From positions 284,706 through 348,705 of the forward strand of contig NZ_BMQW01000005.1 of NCBI RefSeq assembly GCF_014648315.1: a stretch of 64,000 nt of DNA, in the 5' to 3' direction. This DNA comes from Shewanella ulleungensis (GTDB lineage Bacteria; Pseudomonadota; Gammaproteobacteria; Enterobacterales; Shewanellaceae). The position numbers and the translations under genes are program-made. Below the pieces are notes generated by a model, which had not been told where the DNA came from, searched no databases, and saw only the letters and a list, made by a program, of their open reading frames with translations. This document shows positions 20,577-29,475 of the stretch, in pieces; position 1 is the first letter of the stretch, and every line of letters begins with the position of its first letter.

Positions 20577-22484
20577 TTAGCTCTCAGTTATTTGATCTAA
20601 ATATTCACCTTGTGCCGCACTTACGCCTAAAATTTTCAGCGTTTGCCACTCTTCAAAACATTCTACGCCCTCAGCTATCACCTTTACCTCTGCACGGTAT
20701 AACCCACCAATTAAGCTTCGAATAAATAGCTGATTTTCAGAACGCTGATGCACCTGCCTGACAATAGAACGGTGTAATTTTACTAAATCAAAATGGTGCT
20801 CTTGGATATAGTGTGTCCCAACAACATGTTGGCCAACATGATCTACGGCTAATTTCGCCCCCATCTTTCTCAACATATCGAGTGACTTAATGAATGCAGG
20901 GTTACTTTGGTGTTTAACAATAATATCTTCTGACACCTCAAAAATGAGTCTTGAGGCCAGGGGCCTATGTTCAAGCAAGGTGGACTGTACCCAACGAACA
21001 AAAGCCCTGCTTACCAAAGTGTCCAGGCTCAAATTAATACAGTAAGTCGCATCGTTTTTAGGCATTAAACCAAACAATACTTGCTCTAATATTTGCCGTT
21101 CAATTTGTGGCATTAAGCCACATTTATTGGCCATTGGAATAAACAAAGTGGCGCGTACATCATTACCCTGATTATCACGAGCTCGACTAAAGACTTCATA
21201 ATGTAAAATACGGTTATCACTGTCGACAACAGCTTGCTGCAGGGTAAAGAAACGTTTTGCCACCAATGCATTTTCAAGAAAACTGCGCCAACGCACAGAG
21301 CCCTTGGCAATTTCTTCATCGACAGCACCTTTATCATACATAAACCAATTGTTTACTCGTTGTAATTGTGCGGCACGAAGTGCCATTTCAGCCTCTTCGA
21401 TGAGTTGAACCTGTAAGTCACCCGCTTTAAAAAATGCACTGCCTAAGTGCAAAAAGTTATCCGGATTGCCTAAACCATAAAAAGGTAATGCGAGGCAGGT
21501 TTTCAGTACCCGCTGAGCCAACTGGTCGGCTTCAGTAAGCGATAATTGAGGAATGACAATCACTAACTGTTGATAACTTCGACGGGCAAAAATACTGTCT
21601 TCGTATTGAGCTAATACTGCTGTTATGGCTTCTGTGGTTAAAGTAAACATGGCTTTAAGGCCACTTTCACCTAATTCCTCTTCAACTAAATCCATGTCGT
21701 CAAACTCAATCAACATCAATACCCCATGGGCAATCATTTTTTGATTATGGCTTAATGCATCTAAGCGATTTTGAAAAAAGATGCCATTCCCGATTTGAGT
21801 TTGTTTGTCTAAAAAGGTGTCTTTGCGAATAAATTGGTCTAAACGTCCGCGTTCTTTGTGAGCATCATCTAGATCGCTCAATAATTTACTAATCGCCCGA
21901 TTGATCATTCGCGGCTTACCGTTTGTGGGCACTTGAGCCGCTTGAACTAAATCGCCCTCTAAAATCAGCTTACTGCGCAAAGCGAGCTGTTCAATACCAT
22001 CAAGCTCACGTGAATACCAACCATACCCAAAACGTACAAAAATCCCTATTGCAGTAAAGCCAATGATAAGAATAATCAACTCATACCAACCAAGGTTATT
22101 TAAAGAAAACGGTGGCGGCATGGTAAGTGATAATCGTAAACCATTATCAAGCTGATTCTGATATAGCGTTAGGCTGTTTTTAGTAATTCTAAGATTGTCA
22201 TGATGATATTCATATAATAATTTATCCCCCTGACTTAAGCTGAAATCAACGGCATTATAAGCAGACAATAATGGGGGTAACCAAGTAGATAGCGGGCTAT
22301 TATCTTGCTGTTTACTGTGCGCAACTAGCATGGTTTCGAGTTCAGTGACTTTTTGTTGCTGAAAAGTATAGGTGAGCTGTATGAAACTCATGATAGCGCA
22401 CAGAAGAAACACAAAAGCCACTGCCGCTAATGAAAGTAACCAAAAACTGGTGATTTTTTTTGTAAGGATCTTGGTAATTTTCAT
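20577..22484 (-). CDS. csrD: CsrD/MshH: degenerate GGDEF-EAL regulator of Csr small RNA decay
   Basis: 635 residues. Two transmembrane helices (about 13-35 and 132-152) enclose a periplasmic loop; a HAMP-like stretch, a GGDEF-like domain (about 220-385) and an EAL-like domain (about 400-630) follow. Both active sites are altered: the GGDEF position reads like RRSYQQL, and the EAL position reads EVFSR, so neither c-di-GMP synthesis nor hydrolysis is expected. This is the pattern of E. coli CsrD, which promotes RNase E decay of CsrB/CsrC. In Vibrio and Shewanella the gene is called mshH because it precedes the msh genes. Its direct link to pilus assembly is not proven. Confidence 0.92.
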   Translation of the reverse strand: MKITKILTKKITSFWLLSLAAVAFVFLLCAIMSFIQLTYTFQQQKVTELETMLVAHSKQQDNSPLSTWLPPLLSAYNAVDFSLSQGDKLLYEYHHDNLRITKNSLTLYQNQLDNGLRLSLTMPPPFSLNNLGWYELIILIIGFTAIGIFVRFGYGWYSRELDGIEQLALRSKLILEGDLVQAAQVPTNGKPRMINRAISKLLSDLDDAHKERGRLDQFIRKDTFLDKQTQIGNGIFFQNRLDALSHNQKMIAHGVLMLIEFDDMDLVEEELGESGLKAMFTLTTEAITAVLAQYEDSIFARRSYQQLVIVIPQLSLTEADQLAQRVLKTCLALPFYGLGNPDNFLHLGSAFFKAGDLQVQLIEEAEMALRAAQLQRVNNWFMYDKGAVDEEIAKGSVRWRSFLENALVAKRFFTLQQAVVDSDNRILHYEVFSRARDNQGNDVRATLFIPMANKCGLMPQIERQILEQVLFGLMPKNDATYCINLSLDTLVSRAFVRWVQSTLLEHRPLASRLIFEVSEDIIVKHQSNPAFIKSLDMLRKMGAKLAVDHVGQHVVGTHYIQEHHFDLVKLHRSIVRQVHQRSENQLFIRSLIGGLYRAEVKVIAEGVECFEEWQTLKILGVSAAQGEYLDQITES

Positions 22485-22606
22485 TTATCCGCTACCCTGC
22501 TGGATTTATTTTTATAAGGTGTAACGCAAATATAAAGACTAACGTCAATTTGCATCAGTATAGCGATTGTGCCATATAAATTCACTGAACGTTTAACCCA
22601 CGCAGC

Positions 22607-22627
22607 AAAAAGGGGCTCTCGCCCCTT
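22607..22627 (-). terminator. Terminator after malic enzyme gene
   Basis: Minus strand: stem AAGGGGC / GCCCCTT with a GAGA loop followed by a T run, 30 bases after the malic enzyme stop. Typical Rho-independent form. Confidence 0.9.
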
Positions 22628-22653
22628 AGTTTATCGTCAGTACAGCTTAAAAT

Positions 22654-23910
22654 TTAAATCTTATATTCACTCGGTAATGTAGTGATTTTAGCTACGCCAG
22701 AATCTATTGCTGCTTGCGACACTGCGCGGGCGACAATCGGAAGTAACCTCGGGTCCATCGGTTTTGGGAGCACATATTCTGCACCAAAGCCTAATGAGGA
22801 CACTTTAGGGTAAGCCGCTAGTACTTCTGCAGGCACAGGCTCTTTTGCTAAATTAGCAATGGCATACACCGCCGCTAATTTCATTTCATCGTTAATCACA
22901 GCGGCACGTACATCTAATGCACCTCTGAAAATAAACGGAAAACACAATACGTTATTAACTTGATTAGGATAATCACTGCGCCCGGTTCCCATAATCAGGT
23001 CATTGCGGATGGCATGTGCTAATTCCGGTTTAATTTCAGGATCGGGATTTGAACACGCAAAAATCACTGGATTAGGCGCCATTAAGGCAATGTCTTCAGC
23101 CGCTAACAAATTTGCACCAGATAACCCCAAAAACACGTCTGCATCTTTAATCACATCTTGCAAAGTGCGCTTGTCTGTATTGTTGGCAAACAGCGCTTTG
23201 TATTCGTTTAAATCGTCACGTCGAGTATGGATCACCCCTTGCCTGTCGAGCATATACACGTTTTCGCGCAGTGCCCCACACTTAACAATCATGCTCATGC
23301 AGGCAATGGCCGCGGCCCCAGCACCTAAGCAAACAAATATCGCATCATCAATTTTTTTACCTTGGATTTCTAAAGCATTCAACATTCCAGCGGCGGTAAC
23401 AATGGCTGTGCCATGTTGATCATCATGAAAAACAGGAATGCTGCAGCGCTTAATGAGTTCGTGTTCAATTTCAAAACACTCTGGTGCTTTAATATCTTCT
23501 AAGTTGATTCCGCCAAACGTGTCAGCTATCGACTCAACAGTATTAATAAAATCTTCAGTGGTGCGATGTTTCACTTCAATATCAATAGAATCAATATTGG
23601 CAAAACGCTTAAATAAAAGCGACTTACCTTCCATAACGGGCTTTGAAGCTAATGGACCTAAATTACCAAGGCCTAAAATAGCAGTGCCGTTAGTAATCAC
23701 CGCGACAGTGTTGCCTTTATTAGTATAACGATAGGCATTTTCAGGGTCTGAAGCAATTTCGCGCACGGGTTCTGCCACACCTGGGCTATATGCCAAAGCA
23801 AGGTCGTGACTCGATTGGGCTGGTTTGGTGAGGCACACCGCCGTTTTACCTGGTACTGGGAATTCATGATAATCGAGAGCTTGTTGACGAATATCTGACA
23901 TTGTATACAT
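22654..23910 (-). CDS. Malic enzyme, short form (oxaloacetate-decarboxylating)
   Basis: 418 residues. It decarboxylates malate to pyruvate with NAD(P)+ reduction. The N-terminal malic domain (about 15-150) shows YSPGVAEPVREIA and the metal-site region FEIEHELIKR...PVFHDDQHGTA; the NAD(P)-binding domain (about 165-400) shows FVCLGAGAAAIAC with GxGxxA. The length fits the short malic enzymes related to the N-terminal part of MaeB; the phosphotransacetylase-like C-terminal domain of full MaeB is missing, which is common in this group. Cofactor choice cannot be read with confidence. Monocistronic: long leader upstream and terminator downstream. Confidence 0.93.
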   Translation of the reverse strand: MYTMSDIRQQALDYHEFPVPGKTAVCLTKPAQSSHDLALAYSPGVAEPVREIASDPENAYRYTNKGNTVAVITNGTAILGLGNLGPLASKPVMEGKSLLFKRFANIDSIDIEVKHRTTEDFINTVESIADTFGGINLEDIKAPECFEIEHELIKRCSIPVFHDDQHGTAIVTAAGMLNALEIQGKKIDDAIFVCLGAGAAAIACMSMIVKCGALRENVYMLDRQGVIHTRRDDLNEYKALFANNTDKRTLQDVIKDADVFLGLSGANLLAAEDIALMAPNPVIFACSNPDPEIKPELAHAIRNDLIMGTGRSDYPNQVNNVLCFPFIFRGALDVRAAVINDEMKLAAVYAIANLAKEPVPAEVLAAYPKVSSLGFGAEYVLPKPMDPRLLPIVARAVSQAAIDSGVAKITTLPSEYKI

Positions 23911-24291
23911 CCTGAAATGCGCTATTTAGTATCATTAAAATTGTGACTAGCATTAAGAACACATTGATTATGCTAATCATCGAAAGTGTTGTAACGATAC
24001 GCTATTACAGTGTCGATAGAAATCAAAAACTGAGTGATAGGATGTGTTGACCGCCTCAAACAAGCTTAGGTTTTGTTAATCAAACTAAACCAACATGAAT
24101 ATATATAAATCAAAGAGTTAAAAATGTAGGAAAATAACAAGATTTATGAGGATAAACCGTTTTAACAGGCGTTTATTGTTATTTATTTTGCTTAAATAAC
24201 AATAAAAAGAGTTTTAGGTGTTTTTGCATTGTTTACAGCTTAAAAATAAGTTTCCATTACAGCACAATGTCATTATGCGAACGCTAAAAAC
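23911..24291. other. Intergenic region upstream of malic enzyme gene
   Basis: About 380 bp, strongly AT-rich, without a credible open frame. It includes the promoter of the malic enzyme gene. An inverted repeat GTTATTTA / TAAATAAC lies at about 24178-24200; parts of it recur at 25993-26068, upstream of the FimV-like gene. Confidence 0.5.
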
Positions 24292-24315
24292 AAAAAAGGC
24301 GCCAAAGGCGCCTTT
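24292..24315 (-). terminator. Terminator after rpmE
   Basis: Minus strand: AAAGGCGCC, TTT loop, GGCGCCTTT followed by a T run; a strong, nearly perfect stem about 20 bases after the rpmE stop. Confidence 0.92.
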
Positions 24316-24336
24316 ATAAAGTTAATTGCAGGGCAA

Positions 24337-24549
24337 TTACTTCTTAGCAAGCACGCTGAAACGCTTGTTGAACTTGTCAATACGACCACCAGTATCAACA
24401 ATTTTCTGAGTACCAGTGTAGAACGGGTGACATGCGCCACATACGTCTAAGTGCAAGTTTTTACCAGCAGTAGAGTTTACTTTAATGATGTTACCACAAG
24501 TACAAGTTGCAGTGATTTCAGCGTAATTTGGGTGAATACCAGTTTTCAT
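24337..24549 (-). CDS. rpmE: 50S ribosomal protein L31 (zinc-binding type)
   Basis: 70 residues, the standard L31 length. Cysteines C16, C18, C37 and C40 (CTC... and CGAC) form the zinc site, so this is the C+ form rather than the zinc-free YkgM type. The sequence GIHPNY and CHPFYTG are diagnostic. Monocistronic with its own strong terminator. L31 bridges the two ribosomal subunits. Confidence 0.98.
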   Translation of the reverse strand: MKTGIHPNYAEITATCTCGNIIKVNSTAGKNLHLDVCGACHPFYTGTQKIVDTGGRIDKFNKRFSVLAKK

Positions 24550-24700
24550 TTGGAGTACCTTAAATTGAAGGCCATGTCGCCATCACAACCCGAAGTTGGA
24601 CACCACATGAAGTTAATAACAATATGTTTTAGGCGCGAGATAATACAGTGTCTGACAAGCCCAGACAAGTAGAATTTATAAACGCTCAAGCTTTAGTAAA

Positions 24701-25927
24701 TTAAGATCGCCTCTGCTTACGCTCAAGAGCTTCATAAGTCAGCTGATCTTTAGCAGCGTTTTGGTATTGTTGTAACGCCTTGTTTGATGGGCAGTCTAAG
24801 CTGCTGTCAGCCATTAATAGGTAAATTTTCTGTTTGAAAAATGCATTGGGGTTGGCATGGTATAACGCTAACATTGCACCATACACATTGGTGTTTAGCT
24901 GTTGATGATTGCGCACTGCAACACGCCATAAATTGTCGTCTGGGCGCTTATCAATTGAGCATTGCTGTACACTTTGATGTTCTAACGCATCGACTTTTAC
25001 AACGTCAGTCACATCGGTAATATCAATACGATTACCCGTAGTAACATCAGCGTCTATCTTAGTATGATCGACAGAAACGGCAATTGCGTTAACGTGTATA
25101 GGTTGTGGTGCTTTTTTAGGAACTGCACGTTTTGACGCTTGGGCTATCGCGCTAGTTTGACCTTGCTGACTAGCAACCAAGTCATCAAATGTCGCCCTAT
25201 CAGCATCTACATTTTGATACTTCACTAATATATTGGCTGACGGGCAACGCAATGAGCTGTCTAGCTGTAACAGACTAATTTTGCCTTGGTAAAACGCTTG
25301 TGGGTTTGCTTCATACAGAGCCAACATTGCACCATATATATTAGAGCCCCACTGTTTGCGGTATCTCACTGCGATTTTCCATAAAGAGTCATTCGGTTGC
25401 TTAAGTATATTGCAACCTTCTAATAACTCTTGGGTTGCAGCCAAAACAGGTGTTTTAGCCACAACGCGAGTTATTTCAGCAACCTGAGGGGCAGACGAAG
25501 ATAATGAAGTGGGTAACTTCATTTTTTTAATAGCAACAGGCTGATGACTACTGGTTTGTGATAGTTGATTAAACAATGGCACTGGAGAATATTGCTGCCA
25601 TTTAGCATTGCGATACTCAGAGACAATCAATGCTGAATCGGGGTCACGCAGTTGTTCTTTACCCGACAAAGTAAACACATCGTTCCCTTGGCGTTCAACA
25701 TCAAGCTTTTCTAATACAATATTATCTTGGTAAATTTGACGTAAATAGAACGTCAACCGCGACAAATCATGATGCTCAGTCACAACATTAACGGTTAATC
25801 TGGGTAATTGACCTTGTTCAAAGGCGGCTGTATCAATACTAATATGACTGACTTCTGCAATCACTGTTGGATTATAACCCACAGCGAGTAATGCCATTAT
25901 GGCTAGCACCTTTACGCCTTTCATCAA
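24701..25927 (-). CDS. Secreted FimV-like protein with two LysM-like repeats
   Basis: 408 residues, function unknown. A signal peptide (about 1-24, ending VIAEVS) is followed by a FimV-like N-terminal beta domain (about 25-120). Two similar modules follow, at about 170-230 and 325-395; each reads roughly C-x-D-D-S-L-W-x-I-A-V-R followed by VYGAMLALYEANPQAF and a Cys-Pro-Ser near the end. This is the LysM-like motif of FimV. The paired cysteines of each module may form a disulphide. The next gene upstream (26186-27007) is a paralogue with one module. FimV proteins bind peptidoglycan and organise polar structures and type IV pili, but no transmembrane or cytoplasmic FimV part is present here. 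Confidence 0.72.
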   Translation of the reverse strand: MMKGVKVLAIMALLAVGYNPTVIAEVSHISIDTAAFEQGQLPRLTVNVVTEHHDLSRLTFYLRQIYQDNIVLEKLDVERQGNDVFTLSGKEQLRDPDSALIVSEYRNAKWQQYSPVPLFNQLSQTSSHQPVAIKKMKLPTSLSSSAPQVAEITRVVAKTPVLAATQELLEGCNILKQPNDSLWKIAVRYRKQWGSNIYGAMLALYEANPQAFYQGKISLLQLDSSLRCPSANILVKYQNVDADRATFDDLVASQQGQTSAIAQASKRAVPKKAPQPIHVNAIAVSVDHTKIDADVTTGNRIDITDVTDVVKVDALEHQSVQQCSIDKRPDDNLWRVAVRNHQQLNTNVYGAMLALYHANPNAFFKQKIYLLMADSSLDCPSNKALQQYQNAAKDQLTYEALERKQRRS

Positions 25928-26185
25928 ATCAATCCCTTACTTCAAACGGCTTAAAAACAACGTGACTAACGTTGTAAATTCACTTAATACAGTGTTTATT
26001 GTTGTTTATCACTATCGAGATAATATTATTGAATTATTTGCACATTGACTTATTTTTGCTTAAATAACCTGTATTAACGCAAACAACTATATAAATTAAC
26101 ACCCACGGCTGCAACCAATTACTGACCAATAAGAGTAATTACTCAACACTTTGTTTACCTTAATCACAGTTACACATTAAATAAG
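25928..26185. other. Intergenic region between the two FimV-like genes
   Basis: 258 bp, AT-rich, no open frame. It separates the two paralogues enough that each may have its own promoter. It contains GTTTATTGTTGTTTAT (25993-26008) and TTTTTGCTTAAATAAC (26053-26068), both resembling the element at 24171-24200. Confidence 0.45.
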
Positions 26186-27007
26186 CTATCTCGCAGCATG
26201 TTTAGCTTCTATCACTTCAAATACTTTTTTATCGACAGCTTTATTATCATATTGAGCCAATATTTCTGTCGACGGGCATGCTAATACTGCATCTTTAAGC
26301 AATAAATGAATTCTTTGTTTAGAAAAAGACAGCATATTCGCTTCAAAAATAGCTAACATTGCACCGTAAACACTGGTATTCCATTGATCTTTATAGCGAT
26401 CAGCTATGCGCCATAGGGTATCTGAATTATCTTTTATAATCTGGCAATTATCTGGCTTTCTGGGCTGTAAAACAGCTTCGCTAACGCTATTTGTTTCAAC
26501 CTCTTTTGCCGTACTGCGTTTAATCGTGCTTAGCGCGACTTGATTCCCGTCAGATACGACTTGCTCTGAAGTTTCAGCTAAAGGCGCGTCCGTAACCTTT
26601 AATGGCTGAGCCTCAATAAATGCAGCGCTTTTAAATGAAAGTGGCGCATCAAACAATGCTAGTACAGCTAATAACACCGCTTTGCTTTGCTGGTTCTCAG
26701 TAATCACTAACTGCGCATTACTGTCTGTCACTGGCACTTTGCCATCAAGTTGCACTAAAAAACGATTAATCGGCTGTATCGATAACCTTTGTTGCTGCAT
26801 GTCACCATCAACTTTCTGCCGTAAATAAAAACTAAGCTGTGACCAATCATCATTTTGCGCGACTAGATTCACTTTTAATAACGGCTGCTGACTCAACTCG
26901 GACTGACGGCTATTAATGCTGACATGATTTACTTGCGCCAACGCTTGTTGAGCATTAACACATAATCCTAAGACGAAGAATAAGACCATATAAAGTCTTT
27001 TACGCAT
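26186..27007 (-). CDS. Secreted FimV-like protein with one LysM-like repeat
   Basis: 273 residues from the ATG at 27007, chosen over the open-frame start at 27055 because it has AGGG eight bases upstream and begins directly with a good signal peptide (MRKRLYMVLFFVLGL ... AQQALAQ). After it come a FimV-like N-terminal domain (about 25-115, VNHVSINSRQSEL) and one C-terminal module (about 185-255: CQIIKDNSDTLWRIADRY, SVYGAMLAIFEAN, LACPS). Paralogue of 24701-25927. It is divergent from priA, with 81 bp between the two start codons. Function unknown; a periplasmic, peptidoglycan-associated role is an inference. Confidence 0.7.
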   Translation of the reverse strand: MRKRLYMVLFFVLGLCVNAQQALAQVNHVSINSRQSELSQQPLLKVNLVAQNDDWSQLSFYLRQKVDGDMQQQRLSIQPINRFLVQLDGKVPVTDSNAQLVITENQQSKAVLLAVLALFDAPLSFKSAAFIEAQPLKVTDAPLAETSEQVVSDGNQVALSTIKRSTAKEVETNSVSEAVLQPRKPDNCQIIKDNSDTLWRIADRYKDQWNTSVYGAMLAIFEANMLSFSKQRIHLLLKDAVLACPSTEILAQYDNKAVDKKVFEVIEAKHAAR

Positions 27008-27088
27008 AACACTTGCCCTATATCTTTGATGACACTTAGAGGTAAACTGATCCACAATCCCTAATAGAATTGAAAAATGTGAAACCCT

Positions 27089-29284
27089 ATGCCCGTGTTT
27101 GTTGAAGTCGCCTTACCAGTCCCATTACGCCAAAACTTTAGTTATCGTGTAAAAGACGAACAGCAAACAGCACTGCAAATTGGTTTGCGAGTTAAAGTGC
27201 CTTTTGGGCGCCAGCAACTCATTGGGTTAATCACTGCAATCACCGACACTTGTGATTTAGCTCCGCAACAAATTAAATCTGTTACAACCGTTTTAGATGA
27301 TGCCCCATTACTGCCCGACTCGCTATATAAATTAACGCTTTGGGCGGCGAGATATTACTTTACCTCGCAAGGCCAAATGCTCAGTCAAGCCCTACCCGTC
27401 GCCTTACGTAAAGGGCTAGATGCTACACCACAGGCGATGGTTGAATATCATTTAAGCGAACAAGGTCGTCAATCTGATTCAAGTGTACTTAAGCGCGCCC
27501 CTGCACAAAAAAAACTGTTTGATTTATTACTTGAAAATCCATTAACTCAAGACGAATTCACGACCCAAGCATTAAGTAAATCTGCGCTAAAAGCATTGCA
27601 AGATAAGCAATGGATAGAACAAAGAAGTGCGGTCATTACTCACGACTTAAGCTGGCGTCAACGGTTAATCATGAACGAGTCGCCACACAAATTAAATAAG
27701 CAACAAGCCGTCGCTGTTTCTGTTCTCACGCAGCAACAAGGGTTCCACTGTACCTTGCTAGAAGGTATTACGGGATCAGGTAAAACCGAAGTCTATTTAA
27801 CCTTGCTTGAAACCATTTTAAAAAAAGGAAAACAGGCACTTATTCTTGTTCCCGAAATCGGTTTAACCCCGCAAACCATTAATCGCTTTAAACGTCGGTT
27901 TGAAGTAAAAGTGGCGGTGATTCATTCAGGATTAACCGACAATCAACGACTCGAAGCCTGGCGACAAGCACGCGTGGGTGAAGCGGCCATTATTATTGGT
28001 ACTCGTTCCGCGTTGTTCACCCCGATGGCATTTCCTGGTCTCATCATTTTAGACGAAGAACACGACAGCAGCTTTAAACAACAAGAAGGTGTGCGCTACC
28101 ACGCCCGAGATCTAGCCGTAATGCGTGGTCATTTAGAAGATATTCAAGTGGTTCTTGGTTCTGCTACACCATCACTTGAAACCTTACAAAATGCGTTGTC
28201 TGGGCGTTATCATCACCTTGAGTTAAGCGAACGCGCGGGAGCGGCGCAAAAAGTGAAGCAAGGCATTATCGACATTACCTCACAGCCATTAAAAGCCGGT
28301 ATGTCAGCATCACTCATTAACGAGATGCGCATGCATCTTGATGCCGGCAACCAAGTGTTATTATTTTTAAACCGTCGCGGGTTTGCACCAGCGTTGCTGT
28401 GCCACGAATGCGGTCATTTGCATGAATGCGATCGCTGCGATGCCTTTTTTACCGTGCATCAAGGTTTAAACGAAATTTGCTGCCATCACTGCGGTAATCA
28501 ATATGCTATCCCCAAACAATGCCACGAATGCGGTAGTACCATGTTAATGGGACACGGTTTAGGTACCGAACAACTCGAACAGGAGTTAATTAAACTGTTT
28601 CCTAAACATCCAGTTGTGCGTATCGACCGCGACACAACTCGGCGCAAAGGCTCCCTTGAACAACAGTTACAAGGGATTTACATGGGTAAATATAAAATTC
28701 TGGTTGGCACACAAATGCTGGCTAAAGGGCATCACTTTCCCGATGTTACTTTAGTGGGCTTATTGGATGTTGACGGCGCGTTATTCAGTGCAGACTTTCG
28801 TGCGCCTGAGCGTTTTGGTCAGCTATACACTCAAGTATCAGGCCGTGCTGGGCGCGCAGACAAACCAGGTAAAGTGCTATTGCAAACCCACCAAAGTGAC
28901 AACCCTATTTTACGCGATTTGCTGCAACGGGGTTATGGCGAATTTGCCCGAAGTCAGCTAACAGAGCGCCAACAAGCATTATTGCCGCCAGCATGGCACA
29001 TGGTATTGATTCGTGCAGAAGCACATTTAGCCCAAGACGCCGATGCCTTTTTAGCCCAAATAAGCCAACTCATCCCCCAAGATAAAGAACTTGAGGTCAT
29101 TGGCCCTATACCTGCACCATTAGACCGTAAAGCCGGAAAATATCGACGCCAATTAATGTTACAAGCCAAAAGCCGTCATCGATTACAAAGTGTATTTGAG
29201 CATGTATTGGCTCAAATGGAACAATTACCAGAAGGTAAACGCTGCCGCTGGACCATAGATAGAGATCCGCAGGATTTAATGTAA
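27089..29284 (+). CDS. priA: Primosomal protein N', replication restart helicase PriA
   Basis: 731 residues, the normal PriA length. Order: N-terminal 3'-DNA-binding domain (MPVFVEVALPVPLRQNFSY), winged helix, helicase lobe with Walker A GITGSGKT (about 226-233) and DEEH box (about 322-325), a zinc region with eight cysteines (CHECGHLHECDRC, CCHHCG, CHECGS; about 435-490), second helicase lobe and C-terminal domain. It restarts stalled replication forks by loading DnaB. Divergent from a FimV-like gene and followed after 191 bp by argS. Confidence 0.98.
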   Translation: MPVFVEVALPVPLRQNFSYRVKDEQQTALQIGLRVKVPFGRQQLIGLITAITDTCDLAPQQIKSVTTVLDDAPLLPDSLYKLTLWAARYYFTSQGQMLSQALPVALRKGLDATPQAMVEYHLSEQGRQSDSSVLKRAPAQKKLFDLLLENPLTQDEFTTQALSKSALKALQDKQWIEQRSAVITHDLSWRQRLIMNESPHKLNKQQAVAVSVLTQQQGFHCTLLEGITGSGKTEVYLTLLETILKKGKQALILVPEIGLTPQTINRFKRRFEVKVAVIHSGLTDNQRLEAWRQARVGEAAIIIGTRSALFTPMAFPGLIILDEEHDSSFKQQEGVRYHARDLAVMRGHLEDIQVVLGSATPSLETLQNALSGRYHHLELSERAGAAQKVKQGIIDITSQPLKAGMSASLINEMRMHLDAGNQVLLFLNRRGFAPALLCHECGHLHECDRCDAFFTVHQGLNEICCHHCGNQYAIPKQCHECGSTMLMGHGLGTEQLEQELIKLFPKHPVVRIDRDTTRRKGSLEQQLQGIYMGKYKILVGTQMLAKGHHFPDVTLVGLLDVDGALFSADFRAPERFGQLYTQVSGRAGRADKPGKVLLQTHQSDNPILRDLLQRGYGEFARSQLTERQQALLPPAWHMVLIRAEAHLAQDADAFLAQISQLIPQDKELEVIGPIPAPLDRKAGKYRRQLMLQAKSRHRLQSVFEHVLAQMEQLPEGKRCRWTIDRDPQDLM

Positions 29285-29475
29285 TTTGACTTAATCACTG
29301 AGCAATCAAGAGCCATAACATCGGTAATAAACTTCAATTAGATTGTTATTCAAGTTGAATTAAACAAAAAAACCAATATTTCCGCTAAAGCAGATAGCAA
29401 TTCAACCCCATAAACGGCTAAAATACGCGGTTCCGTCATGTCATTCATTTAACGAATTAGTGCAAGCAAACGCCC

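Noticed and set aside
20577..22484. CsrD considered as an active c-di-GMP enzyme
   Set aside because: Both catalytic motifs are altered (no GGDEF, EVFSR in place of EAL-type residues).
23003..23419. 138-codon plus-strand frame antisense to the malic enzyme gene
   Set aside because: Fully overlapped by a well-conserved enzyme gene on the other strand; no start signal or family features.
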